From contig NZ_CBFIEO010000001.1 in the NCBI RefSeq assembly GCF_965661665.1, positions 62,001 through 126,000 on the forward strand: DNA of 64,000 bases, read 5' to 3'. This stretch comes from Cognatiyoonia sp965661665 (GTDB taxonomy: Bacteria; Pseudomonadota; Alphaproteobacteria; Rhodobacterales; Rhodobacteraceae). The notes under the pieces are model-generated. The model searched no databases, had not been told where the DNA came from, and saw only the letters and a program-made list of their open reading frames with translations. Below are positions 8,543 to 17,700 of the stretch, one piece after another. The position numbers and the translations under genes were made by a program. The stretch's first letter is position 1. Every line of letters starts with the position of its first letter.

Positions 8543-9372
8543 GTACACAGTCCATACCATTGGCCGGTGTCGTCGGTGATCCGATAGCCCACTCCAAATC
8601 CCCGCGTCTTCACGGGCACTGGTTGAAGCGGTATGGGATTGAGGGCCAATATGTACCGCTCCATGTTCCGGAGTCCGATCTCGAGACGGTCATTCGCGCC
8701 CTCCCAAAGATGGGTTTTGTGGGGATCAACGTAACGATTCCGCACAAGATTTCTGTCATGTCGCTTGCCGATCAAGTAAGCGATCGGGCGATCCTGATTG
8801 GTGCGGCGAATACGCTGACGTTTCGCCCTGACGGGAAAATCCTTGCGGATAACACGGATGGCCACGGATTTATGGCCAACCTGAAAGATCACGCACCGGA
8901 GTGGGATCCGAAGTCCGGCCCAGTTGCAGTGTTTGGGGCTGGTGGCGCAGCACGAGCTGTCATCGTGGCTTTGGCGGATGCTGGCGTTCCTGAAATCTTC
9001 CTGTCAAACCGGACTCGCCCCAAGGCGGAGGCGCTGAAAGCAGAGTTTGGTACGCGCGTCCAAGTCGTTGATTGGGTGCAAGCGGGAAACATGCTTGAAG
9101 ACGCGAAAGCTGTTGTGAACACTACGTCCCTTGGGATGGTTGGGAAACTGGAGCTTCGTGTGCCATTGGATGGCATGAAAGAAGGAACGATTGTAAACGA
9201 CCTCGTTTATACCCCTCTGGAGACGCCACTTCTCAAATATGCAAAGGACAACGGCTGTCTTGCTGTTGATGGTCTTGGAATGTTGCTTCACCAAGCTGCA
9301 CCCGGATTTGAGCGTTGGTTTGGACAAACGCCAACGGTCGATGACGAATTGCGACGGGTGGTTTTGGGATGA
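8539..9372 (+). CDS. aroE: AroE, shikimate 5-dehydrogenase
   Basis: 277 aa. Shikimate-binding HSKSPRLH at residues 18-25, catalytic Lys70 in NVTIPHK, Asp in NTDGHGF near 106, and NADP-binding GAGGAARA near 133-140. Reduces 3-dehydroshikimate to shikimate with NADPH. The GTG start overlaps the maf stop; the stop overlaps the coaE ATG (ATGA). Fourth step of aromatic amino acid synthesis. Confidence 0.96.
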   Translation: MSTQSIPLAGVVGDPIAHSKSPRLHGHWLKRYGIEGQYVPLHVPESDLETVIRALPKMGFVGINVTIPHKISVMSLADQVSDRAILIGAANTLTFRPDGKILADNTDGHGFMANLKDHAPEWDPKSGPVAVFGAGGAARAVIVALADAGVPEIFLSNRTRPKAEALKAEFGTRVQVVDWVQAGNMLEDAKAVVNTTSLGMVGKLELRVPLDGMKEGTIVNDLVYTPLETPLLKYAKDNGCLAVDGLGMLLHQAAPGFERWFGQTPTVDDELRRVVLG

Positions 9373-9962
9373 CGAAGTTCTGGCTCGGTCTGACCGGATC
9401 TATCGGGATGGGAAAATCGACCACCGCTGATATGTTCCACGATGCTGGTGTGAAGGTGTGGGATGCGGATGAAACTGTCCACGAACTTTATGCTGAAGGT
9501 GGTGCAGCTGTTCCGCTGATTGCTGACGTGTATCCTGAAGCGATCGTCGATGGCGCTGTGTCTCGGCCCGTTCTGAAGAATATCATCGCGGGGGATCTGG
9601 CAGCGCTTGGTGTAATCGAATCCATCGTGCATCCACTTGTGACGCAAAGCCGCGAAGTGTTTCAGGACCAGAATAACGGTCTCATCGTCTTCGACATTCC
9701 GTTGCTTTTCGAAATCAAGGCGGACGATTGGTTGGATGCCGTTCTTGTCGTTTCAACTCCTGAACATATCCAGCATGAGCGTGTATTTGCCCGCCCCGGT
9801 ATGACGGAGGAATTGTTTGAAGACATCTCCTCCCGTCAACTACCGGATGATGAAAAGCGTGATCGCGCCGATTTTGTGATTGAGACGATCTCTATTGATC
9901 AGACCCGCAAAGAAGTGAGCGATCTGATTGCGGAACTGAAGGGAAGAATAGTCGATGCGTGA
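9369..9962 (+). CDS. coaE: CoaE, dephospho-CoA kinase
   Basis: 197 aa P-loop kinase, Walker A GSIGMGKST at residues 10-18 and the CoaE region VWDADETVHELY just after. It phosphorylates dephospho-CoA at the ribose 3'-OH, the last step of CoA synthesis. Overlaps aroE by ATGA and dnaQ by 8 bases in a tight maf-aroE-coaE-dnaQ operon. Confidence 0.95.
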   Translation: MTKFWLGLTGSIGMGKSTTADMFHDAGVKVWDADETVHELYAEGGAAVPLIADVYPEAIVDGAVSRPVLKNIIAGDLAALGVIESIVHPLVTQSREVFQDQNNGLIVFDIPLLFEIKADDWLDAVLVVSTPEHIQHERVFARPGMTEELFEDISSRQLPDDEKRDRADFVIETISIDQTRKEVSDLIAELKGRIVDA

Positions 9963-10650
9963 AATCGTTCTGGATACAGAAACGACAGGCTTTGAGCCGT
10001 CAGAGGGTGACCGGATTGTTGAGATTGGAGCGGTCGAACTGATCGGACATGTCTCAACCGGTCGAACTTATCATCAATACATCAACCCTCAGCGATCCAT
10101 GCCGCAAGCAGCCTTTGAAGTGCATGGGTTAGGGGACGAATTTCTCGCTAACAAACCTGTTTTCAAGGATATCGCGCAAGACTTCCTGGACTTCATCGGC
10201 GATGCAAAGCTCGTCATCCACAACGCAGCCTTCGACATGAAGTTTTTGAATGCCGAACTGGGTTGGATAGATCGTCCGCTACTGCCGATGGACCAAGCGC
10301 TCGATACATTGGCCATTGCCCGTCGTCGTTTTCCCGGATCGCCTGCATCTTTGGACGCACTGTGTCGCCGATTTGGTATTGATAACTCATCGCGAACGCT
10401 CCACGGGGCGTTGCTCGACAGTGAGATTTTGGCGGAGGTTTATCTCGAACTTATAGGCGGTCGTCAGCCTGACTTTGGTTTGGCAACAGCGAGTGGCGTG
10501 AAAAGTTCAGATGCTGGCTCAGCCGATTGGAAACCAGCACCCAGAGCGCAAGCCTTGCCATCAAGGCTAACTGAAAAAGAAATCGCCGCCCACAGCTATT
10601 TTGTCGATCAGCTGGGCGGCGATGTGATTTGGAAGAAGATGTCTAGTTGA
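9955..10650 (+). CDS. dnaQ: DnaQ, DNA polymerase III epsilon (3'-5' exonuclease)
   Basis: 231 aa DEDDh exonuclease. Exo I DTETTGF (Asp7, Glu9), Exo II HNAAFDMKFL near residue 90, Exo III HGALLDSEILAEVY near 145. The C-terminal tail (ALPSRLTEKEIAAHSYFVDQLGG) is the type that binds the polymerase alpha subunit. Proofreads during replication. Last gene of the operon; it converges on secB with an 8-base overlap. Confidence 0.96.
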   Translation: MREIVLDTETTGFEPSEGDRIVEIGAVELIGHVSTGRTYHQYINPQRSMPQAAFEVHGLGDEFLANKPVFKDIAQDFLDFIGDAKLVIHNAAFDMKFLNAELGWIDRPLLPMDQALDTLAIARRRFPGSPASLDALCRRFGIDNSSRTLHGALLDSEILAEVYLELIGGRQPDFGLATASGVKSSDAGSADWKPAPRAQALPSRLTEKEIAAHSYFVDQLGGDVIWKKMSS

Positions 10651-11143
10651 CCTTCTGATCCGCTTTCTGCGCTTCTGCACGCTTGGCAAGTTCCGCACGG
10701 TAGAGCGCCAAGAAATCGATTGTCTCTAGGTTCAGCGGTGGGAAACCACCGTCGCGAGTCACGTCACTGACGATGCGGCGCAGGAAGGGGAAGGTGATGC
10801 GCGGGCATTCGATCAGCAGGTACGGATGCATCTGCTCATCTGTCAGACCTTCAACGTGGAAGATACCAGCGTATTCAACTTCCATTATGAAGAGCGTTTC
10901 GCCCTTCTCTTTGGATTTGCTGGACACGTTTAGCTTGGTAATGACTTCGAACTGATGTTCCACATTCCGTTTGCGCGCATCGAGGTTCACTTGAACGGAA
11001 ATCTCTGGCTGAGGTTCACCGCTCACGCCTTTCTGGGCGAGGATGTTCTCGAAAGACATGTCACGAATATATTGAGCGAGAACCCGGCTTTTGACCTGAG
11101 GAGGTTGTTCGGGTGTTGCTGCAGCTTCTGGTTCTTTTGCCAT
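10643..11143 (-). CDS. secB: SecB, protein-export chaperone
   Basis: 166 aa. SecB core with the region QYIRDMSFENILAQ near residues 24-37, HVEGLTDEQMHPYLLIECPRITFPFLRRIVSDVTRDGGFPPLNLETIDF in the second half and an acidic/Ala-Pro N-terminus. It holds preproteins unfolded and passes them to SecA. The dnaQ-secB convergent pair at this place is typical of alphaproteobacterial origin regions. Confidence 0.95.
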   Translation of the reverse strand: MAKEPEAAATPEQPPQVKSRVLAQYIRDMSFENILAQKGVSGEPQPEISVQVNLDARKRNVEHQFEVITKLNVSSKSKEKGETLFIMEVEYAGIFHVEGLTDEQMHPYLLIECPRITFPFLRRIVSDVTRDGGFPPLNLETIDFLALYRAELAKRAEAQKADQKVN

Positions 11144-11212
11144 TTTTGGGCTCCGAAAAATTGGTTTGGATCGTCTTAGCAGTCTGATTGACGGTCCTCA
11201 ATGAAAATGCTG

Positions 11213-11701
11213 TCAGTGTTTTGTCCAACTGGATGGTTTGCTTGTTGGACTTTTTGGGTCGCCCAGATCCTCAAACTCTCCCTCGATGATTTTATCATCG
11301 GGCTGCCGCGATTGATTGGGGGACTGAAACCCATCGCCCATTTCAAAATGCGCGACCTTCACGCGCTTTTGTGCCCATTCGAAGATGCGCTTGCGGAATA
11401 GAGGCACCAACAGCACGAAACCCACTGCATCCGTGAAGAACCCAGGCGTCAAGAGTAGCGCGCCAGAAAACAGGATCATCGCACTGTTGGCGAGCGTTTC
11501 AGTTGGATCGCGTAATTCGTTAAAGGTGTTCTGAAGGTTTGCCAATTCCTGCAAGCCTTGACTGCGCACCAGCCATGTCCCAAGGATCGCAGTCACGATC
11601 ACAACGCCCAAGGTTGGGAACAAGCCGATGGCACCACCCACTTGAATGAACAGTGCAATTTCGATCAGAGGGATGGCCACGAACAACGCGAAGAGCCACA
11701 T
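11213..11701 (-). CDS. fxsA: FxsA family membrane protein
   Basis: 162 aa with hydrophobic segments at about 2-22, 25-45 and 72-100. The family pattern IPLIEIALFIQVGGAIG...LVRSQG...LLTPGFFTDAVGFVLLVPLFR is clear. FxsA suppresses F-exclusion of phage T7 in E. coli; its housekeeping role is unknown. The C-terminal 50 residues are hydrophilic. It lies below secB on the same strand, 69 bases away, and is divergent from the Tim44-domain gene. Confidence 0.88.
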   Translation of the reverse strand: MWLFALFVAIPLIEIALFIQVGGAIGLFPTLGVVIVTAILGTWLVRSQGLQELANLQNTFNELRDPTETLANSAMILFSGALLLTPGFFTDAVGFVLLVPLFRKRIFEWAQKRVKVAHFEMGDGFQSPNQSRQPDDKIIEGEFEDLGDPKSPTSKPSSWTKH

Positions 11702-11812
11702 AGAGTAATCCTAACGAATGTTTCATTGTGCTAAGGTGGACTCACCTCAACCTCTGACCTACATAAGCAACGTCGATGGCCGTTTCCATGCCGTCAGTGA
11801 AATGAGGTCCAA

Positions 11813-12475
11813 ATGAACTCTTCGGTTATACAGCTTCTTGTTCTTGCCGGAATCGCTCTCTTCCTGATCTTGCGCCTGCGCAACGTGCTTGGCGCGCGCG
11901 AAGGGTTTGAGAAGCCACCAATCCAACAGGACCGGAGCACATCCCGCCAAACTGCGCGCGATTTCGAAGTCATCGAAGGAGGGCCGGACCCAGACATCGT
12001 CGACCATGTTGATGAGAACAGCCCAGCCGCTGCTGCGCTGGCAGAGATGAAGCGCGTTGATCCAAATTTCAGCGTTTCTGAATTCTTGCAGGGCGCGCGC
12101 GGTGCCTATGAAATGATTTTGATGGCGTTTGAGAATGGCGATCTGGCCAGCATCCAGCCTTACATTTCGGATGATGTATATGAAGCGTTCGATGGCGTTG
12201 TCCGCGACCGTGAAGAAAAGGGTTTGACCATTGAGGCGAATTTCATTGGCGTGAGCGAGATGAGCCTCAAAGACGCTGAGTTTGATAGCAAAACGAACGA
12301 AGCAGAACTGACTATGAAGTTCATGAGTGAGTTGACCTATCAGGTGTGGGACAAAGCGGGTGACGTGATCGAAGGCAATGACACCGACATCAAGCGTCAA
12401 AAAGATGTCTGGATCTTTGCGCGTGTCATGGGCACCGACGATCCAAACTGGCGCCTTGTCGCAACGGGCGAATGA
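11813..12475 (+). CDS. Tim44-domain (TimA-like) membrane-associated protein
   Basis: 220 aa. A short N-terminal membrane anchor (residues 4-21) is followed by a charged linker, then a C-terminal Tim44-like domain (FLQGARGAYEMILMAFENGDLASIQPYISDDVYEAF, about 84-120). Tim44 is a mitochondrial import-motor component; bacterial homologues are inner-membrane associated and their role is poorly defined. The stop overlaps the mltA start (ATGA). Pairing with mltA and secB nearby is standard in this lineage and hints at an envelope function. Confidence 0.85.
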   Translation: MNSSVIQLLVLAGIALFLILRLRNVLGAREGFEKPPIQQDRSTSRQTARDFEVIEGGPDPDIVDHVDENSPAAAALAEMKRVDPNFSVSEFLQGARGAYEMILMAFENGDLASIQPYISDDVYEAFDGVVRDREEKGLTIEANFIGVSEMSLKDAEFDSKTNEAELTMKFMSELTYQVWDKAGDVIEGNDTDIKRQKDVWIFARVMGTDDPNWRLVATGE

Positions 12476-13506
12476 TTGCAAGACTGCTAGCACCAACCCT
12501 TCTGTCTATTTCAATGGCTGGTGCTGCAGTGGCCGATGTAACCTACACCAAGCTGACATTCGATGATCTGATCGGCTGGAACGACGACGATCACGAAGCT
12601 GCGCTGCGCGTATTTTTAGAGACTTGCCCAGACATTGATCGGCCAGAGTGGCAGCGCCTATGTGCCTTAGCTTTGGAGCGGCCAAACGCCAAAGACTTCT
12701 TTGAGCTTTTCTTCCAACCGGTAGAGATTACCGACGGAACACCGACGCTTTTCACGGGATACTTTGAGCCCGAAATTGCTGGCTCACTCGAACCGACGGA
12801 TCAGTATAGTTTTCCAATCTACAAACGCCCTGCTGATCTTGTCTCAGGTCGTCGTTACTCCACGCGGCGCGCGATTGAAGAGCAGGGGCTGCTCGCCGAT
12901 AAAGGGTTGGAGATCGCTTGGCTTGAAGACCCGGTTGATCGTTTCTTCCTGCAGGTGCAAGGCTCTGGCCGGATCAGGCTGCCGGATGGCGATGTGATCC
13001 GTGTTGGGTTCGCGGGAAAGAACGGGCATCAATACACCTCTGTCGGTCAGACGCTTGTCGCGCGTGGTGCTCTTGAAGCACATCAGATTTCAGCGAGTGC
13101 GATCCGCAATTGGGTCCGGCGTAATCCTGAAGAAGGGCGCGAACTACTTTGGCTCAACGACAGCTATGTCTTTTTCCGCGAGGTGAACGAAGTGCCACCG
13201 GAACGGGGACCGCTTGGCGCCATGAACCGTTCCATCACGACCATGCGCAGCATCGCGGTTGATCCTTCGGTAAACCTATTAGGTGCGCCCATTTGGGTTG
13301 AGAAGGATGGCAAGAGTCCAATCCAGCAATTGATGATTGCGCAAGATACCGGGTCCGCAATCAAAGGTGCGCAACGTGCTGATATTTTCTACGGGACAGG
13401 TCTTGCGGCTGGGCTAGAGGCGGGCCGGATTAAGGACAGTGGCCGGATGGTCATGCTCATGCCGATTGAATATGCGCTGTCGAAACTTGATCAAAGTGAT
13501 ACATGA
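12472..13506 (+). CDS. mltA: MltA, membrane-bound lytic murein transglycosylase A
   Basis: 344 aa. N-terminal signal peptide (about 1-22, ending AVADV); no lipobox Cys is evident. MltA domain with LFTGYFEPEIAGS near 96-108, the region FFLQVQGSGRIRLPDG near 160, and the 3D domain AQDTGSAIKGAQRADIFYGTG near 290-310 with its conserved Asp residues. It cleaves peptidoglycan glycan strands to 1,6-anhydro products. Overlaps the next gene by ATGA. Confidence 0.93.
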   Translation: MIARLLAPTLLSISMAGAAVADVTYTKLTFDDLIGWNDDDHEAALRVFLETCPDIDRPEWQRLCALALERPNAKDFFELFFQPVEITDGTPTLFTGYFEPEIAGSLEPTDQYSFPIYKRPADLVSGRRYSTRRAIEEQGLLADKGLEIAWLEDPVDRFFLQVQGSGRIRLPDGDVIRVGFAGKNGHQYTSVGQTLVARGALEAHQISASAIRNWVRRNPEEGRELLWLNDSYVFFREVNEVPPERGPLGAMNRSITTMRSIAVDPSVNLLGAPIWVEKDGKSPIQQLMIAQDTGSAIKGAQRADIFYGTGLAAGLEAGRIKDSGRMVMLMPIEYALSKLDQSDT

Positions 13507-14066
13507 AGAAACGCAGGCAAGTTTCGCCAGATGAACGCGCCCTTTGGGACAGCGTCGCACGACAGGCTGAACCACTCGATCCGAAGCGGATGATGGAGCA
13601 GGTCGAGCTTGGCGAGGTTCAGGGGCCTGCTACGGCCGAACATTCTGTGTCCATTATCCCCTTCAGTTTGGGCGAAAAATCGAACGCGGCTCCTGTTGCT
13701 TTGGCCAAAGGGAATAGTTTGCGCATGGATGCGTCTGCATTCGCAAAACTGAAGCGGGGCAAGCTAAAACCAGAACGCAAAATTGACCTTCACGGGATGA
13801 CAGTCTCACAAGCGCATCCTGCCTTGATCCGGTTTCTATTGGATGCGCATTCAGAAAGGCGGCGTCTCGTTCTTGTCATCACAGGCAAAGGCGATCGGGC
13901 GGAGCCGAGAGGACCGTTTCAAGTCCAGCGCGGTGTGTTGCGCAGGCAGGTTCCGGTTTGGCTGACCACACCACCGCTGAATGGTATCATTCTCCAATTC
14001 ACGCCAGCACATCAGCGGCACGGTGGCGACGGTGCGCTTTACATCTATCTACGGCGTCAGCGCTAG
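13503..14066 (+). CDS. Smr-domain protein (MutS2 C-terminal-like)
   Basis: 187 aa. After a variable, basic N-terminal half comes a complete Smr domain: KIDLHGMTVSQAHPALIRFL (about 97-116), VITGKGDRAEPRGPFQVQRG and the terminal HGGDGALYIYLRR. Smr domains are nickase/RNase-like nucleic-acid-binding modules; the cellular role of the stand-alone form is not settled. It is the last gene of the tim44-mltA-smr operon and converges on the MFS gene with an 18-base overlap. Confidence 0.9.
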   Translation: MKKRRQVSPDERALWDSVARQAEPLDPKRMMEQVELGEVQGPATAEHSVSIIPFSLGEKSNAAPVALAKGNSLRMDASAFAKLKRGKLKPERKIDLHGMTVSQAHPALIRFLLDAHSERRRLVLVITGKGDRAEPRGPFQVQRGVLRRQVPVWLTTPPLNGIILQFTPAHQRHGGDGALYIYLRRQR

Positions 14067-15275
14067 AATTTTGTTGCGCGGGACGAACTGAAACAGCGCA
14101 GCAGCGGCAAAAATGCCAGCAATCCAGATCAACTGGCGTTCGTAAGAAACGCCTGCATCAATCAATGCACCTGTGATCCAAGGTCCGGCTGCCGATCCCG
14201 CGACCATCAATGCGGCAATCGCCGATTTGATCGCGCCGAGGTGTTTGGTTCCATAAATCTCTGCCCAACATGCGCTCAAAACCGTTGCCTGTCCGCCCCC
14301 CGCCAAACCCATGAGGATCATTGCTATGCCTACCGTCCACGTTTCAGTCGAAAGACCGTGCAGGAAGAAGGCGAAGACGACAGGCGTGAGGTAGACTGGC
14401 AGTAATCTGACCGCGCCAACTTTGTCGATCAACCAGCCGTACAGGATCGTTGAAAATGCGAGGGTGATGGTGCTGAGTGGGAAGACGGCCACGAGGGCGA
14501 GATGCGTCCAACCTTTGATTTCGGCGAAATGCACTTGGTGAAACCAGAATGCTGTGCCGAATGCTGGCAGCAAGGCAACCGCAGGGGCCAACATCCAAAA
14601 AAGTGGGGTGCGGATCACCTCTGCCCGGCTCCAATGACGGCCTCCCATTCCCGTGCTTTCGTCCGCCCGCGCCATCGTGCTGGGCTGACGCTCTTTGGCA
14701 AGCAGCACAAACAGAATAGGGATCATGGCGAGCGCAAAAAAGGAAAACCCGATCCAAAGGGTGCGCCAGTCGATGAAGGACTTTAACCAGACCATGATCA
14801 ACGGCATCGTCGCCTCACCAATCATGAAACCGAGGGAGGCGACGGCAATGGCACGCCCCCGTGTGGCGATGAACCACCGCGACATGGCAACAACGGCAAG
14901 GTGGCTGGCCATGCCTTGCCCTGCAAACCGTAGACAGAAAATCACTGCAAACAGCGCGTAAACAGATGTGATTTGGGAAATCAAAACACAGCCAACAGCA
15001 AGCAAAGCGATGACTGCCGCGCTCAAGCCCCTAATGCGAAAGCGGTCGGCGAGCGTGCCTGCGAACACCATGACAATCGCGGAGAGACCGGTGCTGACCA
15101 TATAGAGAAAGCCCCAGTCACCGTCAGACAGTTGGAATGCCCCACGGATTTCACCACTGAAGATGGAGACGAAGTATGTCTGCCCAAGACCCGAGATGAA
15201 CATCAACAGGAAACCCGCCGCGAGGTACGGCAGGTTTTCGAGTATGAATTTCAGATATCTATCGGAACGGCTCAT
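14049..15275 (-). CDS. Major facilitator superfamily transporter
   Basis: 408 aa with about 12 hydrophobic segments. The loop-2/3 signature appears as GTLADRFRIRG near residues 73-83, and a cytoplasmic mid-loop (about 185-215) is rich in charged residues. It resembles proton-linked MFS permeases of the monocarboxylate/oxalate-formate-antiporter type; the substrate is not readable. It lies 39 bases below hslU on the same strand. Confidence 0.85.
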   Translation of the reverse strand: MSRSDRYLKFILENLPYLAAGFLLMFISGLGQTYFVSIFSGEIRGAFQLSDGDWGFLYMVSTGLSAIVMVFAGTLADRFRIRGLSAAVIALLAVGCVLISQITSVYALFAVIFCLRFAGQGMASHLAVVAMSRWFIATRGRAIAVASLGFMIGEATMPLIMVWLKSFIDWRTLWIGFSFFALAMIPILFVLLAKERQPSTMARADESTGMGGRHWSRAEVIRTPLFWMLAPAVALLPAFGTAFWFHQVHFAEIKGWTHLALVAVFPLSTITLAFSTILYGWLIDKVGAVRLLPVYLTPVVFAFFLHGLSTETWTVGIAMILMGLAGGGQATVLSACWAEIYGTKHLGAIKSAIAALMVAGSAAGPWITGALIDAGVSYERQLIWIAGIFAAAALFQFVPRNKILALTP

Positions 15276-15314
15276 CCGACTATTGATGGGTCGAAATGCT
15301 CAGAAGGGAAAGCG

Positions 15315-16625
15315 CTAAAGCACGTAGCGGCTGACATCTGTTGTGCGTGCCAATTCACCAAGGTGGGTTTCGACGAAAGCCTCATCAATGAAGATCTCTT
15401 CCCGCGCGCGGTCAGGGGCGGTGAAGGACAAGTCCTCGAACACACGCTCAATCACGGTGTAAAGGCGACGCGCGCCGATATTCTCAACCGATTCATTCAC
15501 CTCAGCTGCGATTTTGGCGAGCTGCGCGATGCCTGATTTCTGAAACGTCACGGTCACTTTTTCTGTCTTCATCAGGGCAGAGTATTGCAGCGTCAGCGCA
15601 TTGTCCGTCTCCGTTAGGATGCGGATGAAGTCCTCTTCAGTCAGGGCGCGAAGCTCAACACGGATCGGCAAGCGGCCCTGCAATTCTGGTAGCAAGTCTG
15701 ATGGCTTGGCTACATGAAACGCGCCTGATGCGATGAAAAGTATATGGTCGGTTTTGATCGGGCCGTGTTTGGTGCTCACGGTTGTGCCTTCGATCAGTGG
15801 AAGGAGGTCACGTTGCACCCCTTCACGGCTCACATCAGCACCGCGGTTTTCCGCGCGAGCGCAAACCTTGTCGATCTCGTCCAAGAACACGATGCCATTC
15901 TCTTCGACCGCTTCAAGCGCCGCTTTGGTTACGGTCTCATCATCCAAAAGTTTGTCAGCCTCATCGGCGATCAGGGCGTCATAGCTTTGGGCCACGGTCA
16001 TGCGTTTCTTCACGGTCCGGCCACCCATTGCTTTGCCGAATAGGTCGCTGATGTTCATCATGCTGCCCATTCCACCACCGGGTTGGCCTGGAACTTCAAA
16101 TCCACCAAAGGGATTGGATGTGTCGCTGAGTTCAAGCTCGATCATCGTGTCATCAAGTTCACCCGCTTTCAGCTTTTTGCGGAACATCTCCCGCGTGCCG
16201 TCGCGCGCGTCGGTGCCGGCGATGGCTGTGATGACGCGGTCTTCGGCGGCTTCGAGCGCTTTGGCTTTCACGTCTTCGCGCATGTACTCCCTTGTCTCAA
16301 CAATCGCCGTCTCAACCAAATCGCGGATGATCTGTTCGACATCACGACCGACATAGCCAACTTCCGTGAATTTTGTTGCTTCGACTTTGATGAATGGCGC
16401 CCGGGCAAGCTTTGCCAGACGGCGTGAAATCTCCGTCTTGCCGACGCCGGTTGGCCCGATCATCAAGATATTTTTTGGATAGACCTCATCACGCAAATCA
16501 TCACCCAACTGTTTTCTGCGCCACCGATTGCGTAAGGCGACAGCCACGGCGCGTTTGGCGTCTTTCTGTCCGATGATAAATCGATCAAGCTCAGATACGA
16601 TTTCGCGTGGGGTCAGGTCAGTCAT
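15315..16625 (-). CDS. hslU: HslU (ClpY), AAA+ ATPase of the HslUV protease
   Basis: 436 aa. Starts TPREIVSELDRFIIGQKDAKRAVA, with Walker A GPTGVGKT at 57-64, the intermediate I domain, Walker B IVFLDEIDKV and the C-terminal ARRLYTVIERVFEDLSF sensor region. It ends in RYVL, the hydrophobic tail that docks in HslV. The frame runs upstream to a TTG at 16634, but the ATG at 16625 gives the normal N-terminus. Unfolds substrates for HslV. Here it is separated from hslV by a membrane-protein gene whose stop overlaps this start by 8 bases. Confidence 0.96.
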   Translation of the reverse strand: MTDLTPREIVSELDRFIIGQKDAKRAVAVALRNRWRRKQLGDDLRDEVYPKNILMIGPTGVGKTEISRRLAKLARAPFIKVEATKFTEVGYVGRDVEQIIRDLVETAIVETREYMREDVKAKALEAAEDRVITAIAGTDARDGTREMFRKKLKAGELDDTMIELELSDTSNPFGGFEVPGQPGGGMGSMMNISDLFGKAMGGRTVKKRMTVAQSYDALIADEADKLLDDETVTKAALEAVEENGIVFLDEIDKVCARAENRGADVSREGVQRDLLPLIEGTTVSTKHGPIKTDHILFIASGAFHVAKPSDLLPELQGRLPIRVELRALTEEDFIRILTETDNALTLQYSALMKTEKVTVTFQKSGIAQLAKIAAEVNESVENIGARRLYTVIERVFEDLSFTAPDRAREEIFIDEAFVETHLGELARTTDVSRYVL

Positions 16626-17700
16626 AACAATCAAGTCCTACAGATGGAGGTAGGCGGTCGAGCGGGACAAATCCTGGCACGACTTTCAGAAGACGCGCGC
16701 GGATTTTCTCCCAAAACGCTCCGAGGAGGAGCAGGACAATGCCTAAGATCAGGATGGTGGTCATCGCACCATTACCTTCGAAAACAGTCGCGGCCAAGGC
16801 CACGACATAGCCAATGGCCGCAATCAGGAAGGAACGTCGATCAATGATAATCGCGACGATGCCGAAGATGATGAGGATGCCGAATAGGATAGCGTTGCTG
16901 CCTGTGCTCTCTTGCGACAGCAAGGACAGGGCGATAGTGTTGACGAGTGCGGGGGCTGCGACGACGTGAAGCCAAAATCCGTTGGCCGATCTGCGGGTCA
17001 CACGGTGTGGGTCGCTCATGTCAAAGATCATTGCGACGACGAAGACCGCGATGCCGAGCGCCAGAGTGATCCATGCAAACGGGCCGCCAGCAGAGAGCAA
17101 GAAAAGATCTTTAGGAGAGGATGGCGTGCCGCTTTGTGTCGCTTCAAAGAGGATCGCAACGATGAACAAACCAACCGCGATCATCGCCATTGCGAATGGG
17201 ACTTTGAACCGGAACCAATAGATCAAAAGCGCGACCGTGCCCAAAGCAAAGGGCAGGGGGAGGGAGCCGAAATCCTCCTGCGCAACCATGAAGGGTTCCG
17301 CGAAATAAGCGGTCAGCGCAATGGCCGCGTTTATGGCAAACAGGATTGATAGGGCTATCGCGGGGGCGACCATGCGACGGCGGCGGACAAAGTATTCGGA
17401 AAGCAGCCAGATCGTTGTAGCCCCAACAAGGCCAAACGGAATCGTGGCTTGTTGCGGATTGGTGATGGAGCTTGTGTAGATCGCAGCGCTGACGCCCCAC
17501 CAGCCGACAGACAGGATCACCAGACCAATAACGATGAAGATCTCATTGAACCCTTTGAACAGCTCGAACGGCTCAACACCCGGATCAAGGTTTTCCCGCG
17601 CGCCGTTCCGGCTGTGCGCGAGGCTGACCAAAGAGGCGGCTTGTTGTTCTGAAACAATGCCTGCGCCAACAGCCGCCTTGAGATCATCGTTTCCGATCAT
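16618..17700 (-). CDS. Uncharacterised multi-pass membrane protein between hslV and hslU
   Basis: 360 aa, not assigned to a family with certainty. Residues 1-35 look like a soluble SHOCT/DUF2157-like start (DDLKAAVGAGIVSEQQAASLVSLA), then about ten hydrophobic segments run to the C-terminus with few charged loops. No catalytic motif is seen. Its ATG overlaps the hslV stop (ATGA) and its stop overlaps hslU by 8 bases, so all three are one transcript with coupled translation. Context suggests a link to envelope stress or HslUV-dependent proteolysis, but that is inference. Confidence 0.8.
   Translation of the reverse strand: MIGNDDLKAAVGAGIVSEQQAASLVSLAHSRNGARENLDPGVEPFELFKGFNEIFIVIGLVILSVGWWGVSAAIYTSSITNPQQATIPFGLVGATTIWLLSEYFVRRRRMVAPAIALSILFAINAAIALTAYFAEPFMVAQEDFGSLPLPFALGTVALLIYWFRFKVPFAMAMIAVGLFIVAILFEATQSGTPSSPKDLFLLSAGGPFAWITLALGIAVFVVAMIFDMSDPHRVTRRSANGFWLHVVAAPALVNTIALSLLSQESTGSNAILFGILIIFGIVAIIIDRRSFLIAAIGYVVALAATVFEGNGAMTTILILGIVLLLLGAFWEKIRARLLKVVPGFVPLDRLPPSVGLDCYD

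Noticed and set aside
11759..12496. 245-codon minus-strand frame opposite the Tim44-domain gene
   Set aside because: Antisense to a gene with clear domain motifs and operon overlap with mltA; the translated sequence has no family features.
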